Part shown: in pieces, positions 1-8,398 of the stretch | Numbering within the stretch: the stretch's first letter is position 1 | Layout: every line of letters begins with the position of its first letter | Source of the DNA: Bacillota bacterium | Lineage (GTDB): Bacteria; Bacillota; Clostridia; Acetivibrionales; DSM-1351 | DNA length: 49,734 nt | Assembly (NCBI GenBank): GCA_023397905.1 | Contig: JAEWSZ010000185.1 | Coordinates: forward strand, 1-49,734 | Reading direction: 5' to 3' | Position numbers and translations under genes: made by a program | Notes under the pieces: generated by a model | What the model was told of the DNA's origin: nothing | The model's input: only the letters and a program-made list of their open reading frames with translations | Database searches by the model: none

Positions 1-894
1 AAGAATGAGAAGCAAATGACGCCCATATACCTGCAGTCTCCCAGAGAACTGTACAGAGTATTCAACCCAACCTATTTCTTCCCGGCCCAGGGAGTGTACA
101 TCGACCTGGCGGACCCCAACCTGACAGTAAAAAATTATTGGGAGTCGGAAGCTTATAAGAAGTTCTGCGACAAGTACTACGAGTGGGTGCAAAAGGGATG
201 GGCAACCAAGGATTCCACCAAGATAAAATTGAGCAGTAATGATTTTATCGCTGGTAAAATAGGAACCTGCTACGGCAATGTCCTGTTCCCCACAGAAAAA
301 ATCGACGCATTAAAGGCAGTATCTCCGGACGGAGAGATCGAGTCCGTGAGCTTTAATCCAGATCAGCCAAAATATATAGAGCTCGCAACAGATAACCTGC
401 TTTCGGTATTTGCACAGAGCAAAAAGGTGAACGAGTCGGTTGCATTCATCAATTGGATCAGGTCAAGCCAGGAAAACTACGACCTTATGTCATATGGAAT
501 AAGCGGAACCAATTACAACGTTTCAGGAGACAGCGTAAGCATTGAAGGAATAGCGAAGGAGCACGTCTATGCACCGAAGAGCTATACCTGGACAGACCTG
601 AGATTCAACAGGTACAGCAAAAATGTTCCTGCTGCGTATATAGATACCATCAAGAACTGGGATAAAAACGCCATACAGTCGCCGCTTCTTGGAATGGCAA
701 TCGACACTACCGCCTTCAGCCAGGAGACAGCCAAGCTCCAGACAGTTATAGATCAGTACAACCTTCTTATGGAGCACGGTTTGATCAAGTATGACGACAA
801 GAAGGATGAAATGCTCTCAAAAGCAAAAGCTGCCGGAATGGATACCATAATTTCCGAAATACAGAAACAGGTTGACGCATTCAAATCCAAATAA
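1..894 (+). CDS. Extracellular solute-binding protein, LplA/DUF3502-like, 3' portion
   Basis: The frame is open from the first base of the window, so this is the C-terminal part (about 297 residues) of a longer protein whose start lies outside. The sequence resembles the C-terminal DUF3502 half of large Firmicute carbohydrate-binding lipoproteins (LplA/YtcQ type). A segment near its middle reads FINWIRSSQENYDLMSYGI, which is the usual signature of that domain. Proteins of this family sit outside the membrane and hand oligosaccharides to a two-permease ABC importer. The permease genes would be expected to the left of the window. The glycerophosphodiesterase gene follows after 15 bases and is probably cotranscribed, which hints at a glycerol-phosphate or glycan ligand, but this is inference. 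Family is fairly sure; ligand unknown. Confidence 0.8.
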   Translation, partial: KNEKQMTPIYLQSPRELYRVFNPTYFFPAQGVYIDLADPNLTVKNYWESEAYKKFCDKYYEWVQKGWATKDSTKIKLSSNDFIAGKIGTCYGNVLFPTEKIDALKAVSPDGEIESVSFNPDQPKYIELATDNLLSVFAQSKKVNESVAFINWIRSSQENYDLMSYGISGTNYNVSGDSVSIEGIAKEHVYAPKSYTWTDLRFNRYSKNVPAAYIDTIKNWDKNAIQSPLLGMAIDTTAFSQETAKLQTVIDQYNLLMEHGLIKYDDKKDEMLSKAKAAGMDTIISEIQKQVDAFKSK

Positions 895-909
895 TAGGAG
901 TAATGTTTA

Positions 910-1665
910 GTGCAATCCATATTTAACGCAAAAGAAAAACCATGGATAGGCGGGCATCGGGGAACAGCCGTGTACTGCCCGGAAAATACCATACCAGCTT
1001 TTAATAAGGCGCTGGAAGCAGGCGCGGACTATGTGGAACTGGATGTCAGGCTGAGCAGGGACGGTATCCCTGTGGTAATACATAACGACACCATAGATGG
1101 GACCACAAACGGCACAGGAAAGATACGGGACTATACCGTGGAGGAACTGAAGCGATTTGACGCGGGAGGATATTTCGCTGAAGAATTTAAGGGAGTGAGG
1201 ATACCGACGCTGGAAGAGGTTCTTGTATGGGCCAGAGGCAAGATCTGGCTCAGCATAGAAATAAAGGATGACGGCGATTACTCACGGGATATTGAGGCAC
1301 TTATCATCGACTGTGCGGCAAAACATGGAATGACCGATCAGGTACTGATTATGGCCAATGACAGCAATATACTGAAAAGAATAAAAGAGTTGAACGGCAG
1401 TATTATGACCTGCCTGCTGGGCAGCGGCCCATGCGAAAAAGCCGTAATGCTGGCGAAACAGGCAGGAGCCGAGATACTGAACATTCCCCATAGCTTCATC
1501 ACGGAAGAGCTTGTCAATGATGCCCACCGGAATAAGCTGCTGGTCCATGCCAGCCTCATCAATGACCCCTGCATATGGCGCGAGGTGCGGAAACTGGGGG
1601 TCGATATGGTAGACACGGATATTCCGGATATGATGAGAGAAACTGACGCATATCACTTGCGCTGA
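910..1665 (+). CDS. ugpQ: Glycerophosphodiester phosphodiesterase, UgpQ/GDPD family
   Basis: This 251-residue protein hydrolyses glycerophosphodiesters to sn-glycerol-3-phosphate and an alcohol. It shows the family motifs in order: GGHRG (His16, Arg17), PENT (24-27), ELD (Glu43, Asp45) and an HND in place of the usual HD around His58. These are the catalytic histidines and metal-binding acids of the GDPD TIM barrel. No signal peptide is present, so it acts in the cytoplasm. The start is the GTG at 910, preceded by GGAG at 897-900; the ATG at 903 is out of frame. It follows the binding-protein gene by 15 bases, so its substrate may be the imported ligand. The length fits short bacterial GDPDs. 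Family assignment is firm; the exact substrate is not. Confidence 0.9.
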   Translation: MQSIFNAKEKPWIGGHRGTAVYCPENTIPAFNKALEAGADYVELDVRLSRDGIPVVIHNDTIDGTTNGTGKIRDYTVEELKRFDAGGYFAEEFKGVRIPTLEEVLVWARGKIWLSIEIKDDGDYSRDIEALIIDCAAKHGMTDQVLIMANDSNILKRIKELNGSIMTCLLGSGPCEKAVMLAKQAGAEILNIPHSFITEELVNDAHRNKLLVHASLINDPCIWREVRKLGVDMVDTDIPDMMRETDAYHLR

Positions 1666-1726
1666 CTGATTTTTTGACCGGCCTGATTTATTTATTGTTG
1701 ATGGGATTGCCGGTGGTCTGGTAAAA

Positions 1727-1791
1727 TAAGGCTGCACACATTACTTTGAAAAATAATGGTGTGCGGCCTTATGGGCTGTTCAGGCCCATAA
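1727..1791 (+). terminator. Two adjacent stem-loops after the GDPD gene
   Basis: A long stem pairs bases 1727-1741 (AAGGCTGCACACA...) with 1754-1770 (...GGTGTGCGGCCTT) with one mismatch. A second perfect 8-bp stem, TTATGGGC with GCCCATAA, follows at 1769-1791, and the next bases are moderately T-rich. It lies 60 bases after the stop codon and probably ends the binding protein-GDPD transcript. Confidence 0.6.
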
Positions 1792-1870
1792 AAGCATATT
1801 TCTTTTAACAGGAAAAAGATTATAATAGTATTGATATTTTATAACGGGATTTCATATAAAGGTTTTTTAG

Positions 1871-1899
1871 TTGGACGGTTTTCAATTTTAATTAATAAT
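1871..1899 (+). promoter_or_regulatory. Probable promoter of the LacI-family gene
   Basis: TTGGAC at 1871-1876 and AATAAT at 1894-1899 are separated by 17 bases and lie about 40 bases before the ATG. The match to a sigma-A promoter is moderate. No clear operator was seen next to it. Confidence 0.4.
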
Positions 1900-1939
1900 A
1901 TATCACTTAGGAAAATATTGTTTCCAGGGGAGAATTTTT

Positions 1940-2941
1940 ATGCCGAAGGTAGATGATGTGGCAAGGCTGGCAAATGTGTCAAAGGGCACGGTTTCCAATG
2001 TTTTCAGCGGAAAGCGGCCCACAAGCGACGAGGTCAAGCAAAGGGTGCTTGAGGCCGCCCGTACTCTGAAATACACTCCGAATCACATTGCCAGGAGCCT
2101 TGTGACAAAGCAGACTATGATAATAGGCCTGAAAATGCCCTACAGCAAGAATCTGGCCCTGGGCAGCCTGCATACAAATATAATCAACGGAGTGGTTACG
2201 GAAGCGGCGGTTAAAAATTACAGGGTCCTCATCGACACAATCCCTCCCATGGAAAAAACCAGGTCCTATATATCCACAGATCCTATTGACGGCGTAATAG
2301 TCCTGGGCCCGGAAGTGAAGGACGAGAGAATAAAAGCGCTGAGCCAGAGCAATATCCCATTTGTTGTAATCGGGATTCCTTTTGGTGTAAATGACGTATC
2401 CTATGTGGACAACGACAATGAAGAAATGACCTATGAACTGGTAAACTTGCTGGCTTCCAGGGGACATAAAAAGATATTGTTTCTGAATGCCATAGAGAAA
2501 AAGACGGTTGCCAGGGTCCGCGGAAACGGTTTTATTAAAGGGCTGGAGGGCAACAATCTGGCATATGGCGAAAAAGATATGGTATATAACAGGTTTATTT
2601 ATGAAGATCCCAAGCTATACGGCTGTGATGCCACTCTGGAGGCCTTCGGCCAATGCCCGGACTATACGGCCATAATTGCCGATACGGACAGGGTGGCCCT
2701 GGGAGTCTTAAAGGCCTTGAAGGACATGGGAAAGCAGGTCCGGAAAGAGGTTTCGGTCATTGCCCTGAGCGATGACTACATGCTGTCCCAGGAGTCGGAC
2801 ACCCCTCTGACCACCGTGAACCTGTTTCCGGAACAGTTGGGAAAGGAAGCTGTCAGGCTGCTCATGGAGAAAATCCAGAACAAGGACGCAAACATCAACC
2901 GGAGGATAATAATACCGGCAAAGGTAATATCACACTTCTGA
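1940..2941 (+). CDS. LacI/GalR-family transcriptional regulator
   Basis: A 333-residue repressor-type regulator. The N-terminus is a standard LacI helix-turn-helix (VDDVARLANVSKGTVSNVF at about 3-21) followed by the hinge helix region ending near residue 58. The remainder is a periplasmic-binding-protein-like effector domain that normally binds a sugar. The ATG at 1940 follows AGGGGAG. The gene stands alone between the GDPD unit and the ABC importer. A 12-bp palindrome of the kind bound by this family lies at 10430-10441 in front of the sugar transporter operon, so this protein is a candidate for that site, though the link is inferred only from the type of sequence. Family is certain; target and effector are unknown. 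Confidence 0.92.
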   Translation: MPKVDDVARLANVSKGTVSNVFSGKRPTSDEVKQRVLEAARTLKYTPNHIARSLVTKQTMIIGLKMPYSKNLALGSLHTNIINGVVTEAAVKNYRVLIDTIPPMEKTRSYISTDPIDGVIVLGPEVKDERIKALSQSNIPFVVIGIPFGVNDVSYVDNDNEEMTYELVNLLASRGHKKILFLNAIEKKTVARVRGNGFIKGLEGNNLAYGEKDMVYNRFIYEDPKLYGCDATLEAFGQCPDYTAIIADTDRVALGVLKALKDMGKQVRKEVSVIALSDDYMLSQESDTPLTTVNLFPEQLGKEAVRLLMEKIQNKDANINRRIIIPAKVISHF

Positions 2942-3052
2942 GGGCAAAATAATGGCAAGTATTTATATATAAGTTGAATGTACACAGGTGCGGCCGGTGG
3001 GCTCATCGGAGTAAACATGGTGGCTTTGCACATTTGGTGGCATGGAGGTTGA

Positions 3053-3787
3053 ATGAAGGATTTTATTATAATGGACGGAGTGTCCTTTTCCTATGGAAAG
3101 CGGGAAGTGCTGAAAGACGTCCGGCTGGGGCTGGAGCAGGGAAGCTCCTACGCCCTTATAGGAAAGTCCGGTTCAGGAAAAAGCACGCTGCTGAACCTGC
3201 TTGCGGGATTCTTAATGCCGGACCGGGGAACGGTGGAGGTTAACGGCAGGGCAATCCGGAAGCCGAGAAGAGAAACCGCATTTTTGTTTCAGGAGCTGGG
3301 GCTGTTTCCATGGCAGACGGTGACAGAGGCTGTTTCCATGCCTTTGAGGTTAAAGGGCCGGAAGAAGGGGATGGAAACAGCAGTAACGGAGCTGCTCCGG
3401 GAGATGGGCCTGGAAAGCCATAGGGACAAATACCCCCAGGAACTGAGCGGAGGCGAACGGCAGAGGGTGGCTCTGGCCAGGACATTGATCGGAGAACCGG
3501 ACCTGCTCCTGATGGACGAGCCCACTTCAGCCCTGGATGCCATGACGAAGGAGGAGCTGCAGGAACTGATACTCGGAGAACAGCAGAAAAGAAGAGCTAC
3601 TCTGCTTTTTGTAACTCACGATATTGAAGAGGCGGTGACGCTTGGAAGGTACATCCTCCTGCTGAGCGGCGACGGAACGGTTTCAAAGCTTGACAATCCA
3701 TATTATTCAATCGGCAATGCTAGAGAACAGCTGGGCTTTTATGACGAATGCATCAAACTCAGAAAACAGCTGAAAATGGAGATGTGA
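3053..3787 (+). CDS. ABC transporter ATPase, SsuB/TauB/ThiZ-like
   Basis: A 244-residue nucleotide-binding subunit of an importer. Visible motifs are Walker A GKSGSGKST (37-45), the Q-loop FQELGLFPW, the signature LSGGERQRVALAR, Walker B LLLMDEP with the D-loop SALD, and the switch His in VTHDIEEA. The FQE..LFPW Q-loop and the short length are typical of the nitrate/sulfonate/taurine/thiamine-precursor group. The ATG at 3053 follows GGAGG. The permease gene starts 2 bases after its stop, so the two are translationally linked. The matching solute-binding lipoprotein is the convergent gene at 4626-5621. The substrate cannot be told from sequence; no TPP riboswitch was seen upstream. Confidence 0.9.
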   Translation: MKDFIIMDGVSFSYGKREVLKDVRLGLEQGSSYALIGKSGSGKSTLLNLLAGFLMPDRGTVEVNGRAIRKPRRETAFLFQELGLFPWQTVTEAVSMPLRLKGRKKGMETAVTELLREMGLESHRDKYPQELSGGERQRVALARTLIGEPDLLLMDEPTSALDAMTKEELQELILGEQQKRRATLLFVTHDIEEAVTLGRYILLLSGDGTVSKLDNPYYSIGNAREQLGFYDECIKLRKQLKMEM

Positions 3788-3789
3788 CC

Positions 3790-4542
3790 ATGAAAAACTT
3801 GAAGAGATTTACCTCAGGCCAGTTAGTGGGTTTTCTGAGCTTTCTTGTACTCTGGGAGCTTTTCCACCTGCTTTTAAAAACCCATACTGTACCGTCGCCC
3901 CTTGAAACTGCGGCTTATATGCTGACCGTTCCGGCAGAGCTTTTGAGGCACTGTGCCGCCAGTATTCTGAGGGTGGCGGCGGCCATTGGCATTTCACTGG
4001 TACTGGGAGTTCCGGCGGGAATCCTCCTGGGGGTGAACAAAACTTGCAGAAGGCTGTTTTCGCCGCTGCTGTATTTTATATATCCAATACCCAAGGTGGC
4101 GTTTCTGCCGGTCTTTATGCTTTTATTCGGTCTGGGGAACACTTCGAAGGTGATCCTGGTGATCTGGATCATAGTATTCCAGATCATGCTGTCGGTGAGA
4201 GACGGGGTGGACCAGATCACACCGCTGTATTTCAAGGTCATGGACAGCTTCTGTGTGTCCGCCGTGCAGAAATACAGGTATCTGATCCTTCCGGCTGTGC
4301 TCCCACATATATTTACGGGTCTGAGAATCAGCACGGGTATTTCACTGGCCTCCCTGTTTTTTGCAGAAAATTATGCTACATCCTATGGAATAGGCTATTA
4401 TATTCTGAGCGCATGGACCAAAATGAACTATGTGGAAATGTTCAGCGGGATTCTGGCGCTGGGCCTTGCGGGAATATTGCTGTTCAAGGTGCTGGACTGG
4501 CTGGAGTCGGCTTGCGCCCCCTGGATAAGGAGAAAGAGTTAG
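3790..4542 (+). CDS. ABC transporter permease, SsuC/ThiY-partner type
   Basis: A 250-residue inner-membrane permease with about six predicted membrane segments. An EAA-like cytoplasmic loop sits around CVSAVQKYRYLILPAVLP, where the ATPase docks. It belongs to the BPD_transp_1 family, close to the sulfonate/thiamine-precursor permeases. I place the start at the ATG at 3790, two bases after the ATPase stop and behind GGAGATG. An in-frame ATG at 3748 would run 40 bases into the ATPase gene without a good ribosome site. The gene ends 83 bases before the convergent binding-protein gene. Family is firm; substrate unknown. Confidence 0.88.
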   Translation: MKNLKRFTSGQLVGFLSFLVLWELFHLLLKTHTVPSPLETAAYMLTVPAELLRHCAASILRVAAAIGISLVLGVPAGILLGVNKTCRRLFSPLLYFIYPIPKVAFLPVFMLLFGLGNTSKVILVIWIIVFQIMLSVRDGVDQITPLYFKVMDSFCVSAVQKYRYLILPAVLPHIFTGLRISTGISLASLFFAENYATSYGIGYYILSAWTKMNYVEMFSGILALGLAGILLFKVLDWLESACAPWIRRKS

Positions 4543-4625
4543 ACACGGCAGCATGGCTGGAAGAGAGAATCAGAACGATGCAGCCTTGCTCCTGCTCCTG
4601 TATCCTCCCTGCCGCATCCAGGCTG

Positions 4626-5621
4626 CTATTTAATATATGAGAAATCTGTCAATTCTTCATAGGTGTAGAGCTTGCCTATCTGGCCCTTGTCTTTTGTCCA
4701 TTTGATGATATTGTCAAACTGGTTCTCATCAATGGTTCCCGCGTGCCGGAACTGTCCGGCAATACCTGACAGGTAGCCGCTGATGGCTTCCGGGAACTGG
4801 TATTTTGAAAGTATATCGCTGTATTCCTTTACATCTGTGGCATTCATGTAATCAATGGCATTGTTGTAAGCCTGATAAAAAGCTCTGATATCTCCGGGAC
4901 GGTCTGCCAGCGTGCTGTCTGTGAACAGCAGTGTCCCGCCCTTGATGCCCGCATCCTTTGAGCTGCCCAGTAAATGGGCGCCCTGTTTTACCAGCATTCC
5001 GGCCTGGGGCTCGGTGTATACCACGCCGTCGATCTGGTTGGACATCAATGCTTCCGATCTTCCTGAAAAGGAAGGTATCTCTACGATTTCATAAGTAAAA
5101 CCGTATTTGGCCGCAAACTGGTCCATGATGTATTCCAGGATGAAGTTTGGCACAAGGGAAATCTTTTTGCCGCCCAACTGTTCCATTTTGGTGATTTCTG
5201 AGCCCGGAGAGGACAGTATTTTGAAATCTTCGCTTATGTCCGAGGTGATTTTCATGGGAATGCCTTTATCCACAAAGGTCGCACCCGTCATGACATCGCC
5301 GATGGCGGCGTCAAGTCCCTTGGCCTGAACGGCCACATTGCGGTCGTTGGGCGAGGAAAAGGACTTGATGGCCACCTTCACGCCGGCTTTCTCAAAAAAG
5401 CCCTTTTCCTGGGCGAGAATAATGGGGATAGCCGATTCCGCCGGAAGGATGCCTATGTTCAGTTCCTGCCCGGTGGGCTTCAGGCCGGCAGTGGTTGAGC
5501 TTGAAGCGGTGCTGCCGGAGGGCGTTATCCCGGTGTCTTTCTCTGTTGTTGAGCAGGCGGGCAGAAGCAGGGTACCCAGCAATCCGGCCAGCAGTATAAG
5601 TATTGTAAATGATCTTTTCAT
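4626..5621 (-). CDS. Solute-binding lipoprotein, NMT1/SsuA-like
   Basis: A 331-residue exported binding protein. The N-terminus has a charged start, a hydrophobic stretch and a lipobox LLPAC with Cys23 as the lipidated residue. The mature part matches the NMT1/THI5/SsuA type: ILPAESAIPIILAQEKGFF near the start, a middle DAAIGDVMTG segment and a later QIDGVVYTEPQ. The start is the ATG at 5621, 9 bases from GGAG; an ATG at 5630 directly abuts the GGAG and is unlikely. It is the natural partner of the ATPase and permease at 3053-4542 but is transcribed towards them, so the two halves of the importer have separate promoters. The ligand could be a sulfonate, pyrimidine precursor or another small organic molecule. 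Confidence 0.85.
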   Translation of the reverse strand: MKRSFTILILLAGLLGTLLLPACSTTEKDTGITPSGSTASSSTTAGLKPTGQELNIGILPAESAIPIILAQEKGFFEKAGVKVAIKSFSSPNDRNVAVQAKGLDAAIGDVMTGATFVDKGIPMKITSDISEDFKILSSPGSEITKMEQLGGKKISLVPNFILEYIMDQFAAKYGFTYEIVEIPSFSGRSEALMSNQIDGVVYTEPQAGMLVKQGAHLLGSSKDAGIKGGTLLFTDSTLADRPGDIRAFYQAYNNAIDYMNATDVKEYSDILSKYQFPEAISGYLSGIAGQFRHAGTIDENQFDNIIKWTKDKGQIGKLYTYEELTDFSYIK

Positions 5622-5707
5622 TTGGTTCATCTCCTATCTCAAATTATGTCTTATTTAATTCATAAAGCATGGATTTAGTTTGGGTCATATCTCAGGTGAA
5701 TATGTAT

Positions 5708-5726
5708 CCCGCTTTTTAAAAGCGGG
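5708..5726. repeat. Perfect inverted repeat between convergent-free genes
   Basis: CCCGCTTTTTAAAAGCGGG forms a hairpin in the gap between the deacetylase end and the binding-protein start, both on the minus strand. No T-run follows it in the minus direction, so it is either a weak terminator for the deacetylase or an operator for the binding-protein gene. Confidence 0.4.
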
Positions 5727-5765
5727 GAAGAACAATGGCGGAAAAAAATTTTTCATTGCCGTGGC

Positions 5766-6518
5766 TTATTGCCCGGCTATGTCCCGAAAGGTCTCCGGCT
5801 CCATAAAATACGGGATGGCATTCCGTCTGAGCAGGAGCGGGTCGGTATCTTTTCCGTTTCTGCCGCCTTCGCTGGTGAAGGCCAGCCGGAAACCTTTTTC
5901 CCGAAGCAAGGCCACATTCCTGTCTGAGTACAGGCCGAAGGGGTAGGCAAATACATCCTTTGCGCTGATAACAGGATTGCCGTTGCAGCGGTCCAGATCC
6001 TCTGAAAATTCTATGTCGCCGGCTTCCGTTATTATTCCGGCGGCGGGACCCGTCCTGGTGTGGAATTGATGGGTATGGTTGGCATATTCAAAGACATCGG
6101 TCATTTCTTCCAGATCTTTTGGGGTCATGCATATTGATTTTTCCGGATCAAAGGGTTTGCGCCCGGTGTGAAGCCAGCCGGTGACTACAAAGGCGGCGGC
6201 GCGGAAGCCGTATTTCTTTAAAACAGGATATGCGTAAAGCCCTACTGACTGGTAGCAGTCGTCAAAGGTCAGCAATACGGATCTCTCCGGCAGCCCGGCT
6301 CCCTTGTAATAATAGTCTTCAACCTGGGAAAGCGTTAAAGTATGGTAGTTGTTCTCATGCAGATATTCCATCTGCCAAAGGAAATTTTCCAGCGTGACAA
6401 AAAGCGGATGTGGCAGATTGTCGTTATAATCCTGCCTTACATCGATGGGTGAAGCCTGTCCGGCATGAAGCATGCGGCTTTCCCTGATCTCATGGTACAT
6501 CAGTGCGGAAAATGGCAT
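5766..6518 (-). CDS. Polysaccharide deacetylase, NodB family
   Basis: A 250-residue carbohydrate esterase 4-type protein, expected to remove N- or O-acetyl groups from a glycan. The first NodB motif is TFDDC with Asp86 and Asp87, and the metal-binding His pair is in NHTHQFHT further on. A conserved AYPFGLYSD segment follows near the C-terminus. There is no signal peptide or membrane anchor at the chosen start, which is unusual for a cell-wall enzyme. The start is the ATG at 6518 behind AAAGGAG; a TTG at 6545 lies upstream of that ribosome site. The gene stands alone. Family is clear; substrate is not. Confidence 0.85.
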   Translation of the reverse strand: MPFSALMYHEIRESRMLHAGQASPIDVRQDYNDNLPHPLFVTLENFLWQMEYLHENNYHTLTLSQVEDYYYKGAGLPERSVLLTFDDCYQSVGLYAYPVLKKYGFRAAAFVVTGWLHTGRKPFDPEKSICMTPKDLEEMTDVFEYANHTHQFHTRTGPAAGIITEAGDIEFSEDLDRCNGNPVISAKDVFAYPFGLYSDRNVALLREKGFRLAFTSEGGRNGKDTDPLLLRRNAIPYFMEPETFRDIAGQ

Positions 6519-6737
6519 GGCGGTATTCTCCTTTCGTAAAGCCAATTTCGGTTTAAACCTTTGCTTTCAGTTCCAAACCTGAGCTGTCAGTAATTGGCGG
6601 ATAAAAATCATATTAAATCCAATTATAAAATATATCACAGAAGGACCGGAAACGGTATACGAAAATTAATAAAACAAAAAAAATATATCCGGCGGGTTTC
6701 TCAGTATGAGTTATGGAAGGCAAATCAAGCGGGACAT

Positions 6738-6757
6738 CAGAGCCTCGGAGGGCTCTG
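6738..6757 (-). terminator. Stem-loop after the YesN-type regulator
   Basis: CAGAGCC and GGCTCTG pair perfectly around a 6-base loop, 13 bases beyond the end of the regulator gene at 6770. No strong T-run follows, so termination would be partial. The rest of 6519-6769 holds the upstream region of the deacetylase gene and nothing else I can name. Confidence 0.45.
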
Positions 6758-6769
6758 CATATATTGTGA

Positions 6770-8398
6770 TTAATAGAGCGGATTTTTTCCGCCCGTACCT
6801 GTGTTTTGAAGGCGGTAGTCCTTGGGGCTAAGCCCCGTGTATTTTGTAAATATATGGGTGAAGTAGGAGGCATCGTCTATTCCCACATCGAGAGCAATTT
6901 TAAATATCTTGTCCGAAGTGCTTCTCAGAAGCTTTTTAGCTTTCTCCATGCGGAGCCTGTTCAGCGCGTCGCCTACAGATTCTCCGGTTTCCTTTTTGTA
7001 CACTTTGCTGAGGTAGTTGCTGTTTACGTGAATTTGGTCGGCTATTGTCTGAAGGTTTATGTTCTGGTTGAATTTTTCATTGAGACATCTGTTGACGGCA
7101 ATAACAAGGTAGTTGTTGCTTCTGCTGCTCATGGAAATAAGCTGTCCCACATTGTTTATTACCTTAAACAGAATGTCCGATAAATTCCGGATGTATTTGC
7201 AATCCTGTATCTGCCTGTAAATATCGGTTTCACTTTCCAGGACGGAAGGCATGTTCAGGCCGCTGTTGGTCAAAAGCCTGAAACACAGGGAACACAGGAA
7301 TATGCTGGAAAGCTTGACCTGTTCTATGGGCTCCTGATTGGTCTTATAGTCATCAAGGAGCCTGGAAAGTGTTTCTATGGCGATGTCGGTGCTGCCCTGC
7401 TGGATAAAATTTATAATATCGTCTATGGTCCCATAGGTTTGCTGGGTCCTGCTTACGGAATGGGAATCCAACTTCGGGGTGAAAATAGAAACGGTATTGA
7501 TGCTGTAAAAATTGCTTTCCATGGATTCAAGTGCTTCATTACATGCGGAAGAAAGCGAATGGATGGACCGGTGCATGCTGCTGACGCCTATTGACAGGTC
7601 AAATTTCATATAGCCGTCGGCCATGGACAGTATTTCATTGCTGGTTATAATAATAGCCTGGAGGCATTTGGAGGGACTTTCGTCTTTAAAGGAAATAACC
7701 GAGAAAAATAGATTCTTGTCCATTATAACAGTGCTCTGCCGGTAATCTTTAAAAGCCAGGGATATGAAATTTTTGACAGCATAAATAAACCTGGTCTGCT
7801 TTTCGGAATCTCCGGGGGATGTGTCCCTTCTGATCTCATAGGCTACCACAAAAAAGTTGTCAAGCCTGATATGCAGCTCAGATACCTTCTTCTCCATGTC
7901 GGAGGTATTTAGGATCACGTTGTTGATCACATCTCTGAAGAATTTTTCACGTATCTCAGATAGATTTTTATTAATTTTGCTCTTCAGACTGTTTAATTGC
8001 TCCTCCTTGACCTTTTGCTCATCAATGAGTCTTTTAGCCTTTGTTATTGCTTCCTGCAGTTTTTCATCGGGATTTGTTTTTATGATGAAATCCACCGCAT
8101 TGTATTTTATGGCCGACTGGGCATATGAAAAATCCGCATAGGCGGTTAGTACAATGGTCTTTATACCGGGGTGGTTTTCACAAATATATTTTGAAAGTTC
8201 AATTCCGTCCATACCGGGCATTCTTATGTCAACGATTGCAATATGGACGTCATTTGGATGTTTTTCAATATATTCTTTTGCAGCGATTCCGTTTCCGGCT
8301 TCATAGACCACTGTGCAGCCTAATAAGTCCCAGTTTACGAAGCTGAGAAAATACTTTCTGATAATCGGCTCGTCATCTACAAGAATCACATTATACAT
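6770..8398 (-). CDS. Response regulator with AraC-type output, YesN-like
   Basis: A 542-residue regulator. The receiver domain fills about residues 1-120, with the acidic pocket DDE (8-10), phospho-acceptor Asp57 in IVDIRMPGMDG and the conserved Lys in FIIKTN. A long middle segment follows. The last 100 residues are two AraC helix-turn-helix motifs, including IADQIHVNSNYLSKVYKKETG and the C-terminal TKYTGLSPKDYR. Its start overlaps the end of the kinase gene by 8 bases (ATGTATAA), so the pair is translationally coupled. An ATG at 8404 is possible but lies only 3 bases from GGGAG. The pair is divergent from the sugar importer starting at 10468, which is the usual arrangement for control of that transporter. 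Confidence 0.92.
   Translation of the reverse strand: MYNVILVDDEPIIRKYFLSFVNWDLLGCTVVYEAGNGIAAKEYIEKHPNDVHIAIVDIRMPGMDGIELSKYICENHPGIKTIVLTAYADFSYAQSAIKYNAVDFIIKTNPDEKLQEAITKAKRLIDEQKVKEEQLNSLKSKINKNLSEIREKFFRDVINNVILNTSDMEKKVSELHIRLDNFFVVAYEIRRDTSPGDSEKQTRFIYAVKNFISLAFKDYRQSTVIMDKNLFFSVISFKDESPSKCLQAIIITSNEILSMADGYMKFDLSIGVSSMHRSIHSLSSACNEALESMESNFYSINTVSIFTPKLDSHSVSRTQQTYGTIDDIINFIQQGSTDIAIETLSRLLDDYKTNQEPIEQVKLSSIFLCSLCFRLLTNSGLNMPSVLESETDIYRQIQDCKYIRNLSDILFKVINNVGQLISMSSRSNNYLVIAVNRCLNEKFNQNINLQTIADQIHVNSNYLSKVYKKETGESVGDALNRLRMEKAKKLLRSTSDKIFKIALDVGIDDASYFTHIFTKYTGLSPKDYRLQNTGTGGKNPLY

Noticed and set aside
2942..3052. Possible TPP or other riboswitch before the SsuB-like gene
   Set aside because: The gap is short, and the conserved CUGAGA-type core of the TPP class is absent. 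Only a small CCGGTG/CATCGG hairpin is seen.
4044..4640. Open frame of about 198 codons inside the permease gene
   Set aside because: It is a shifted-frame shadow of the permease with no start signal; the permease frame has clear membrane segments and the EAA loop.
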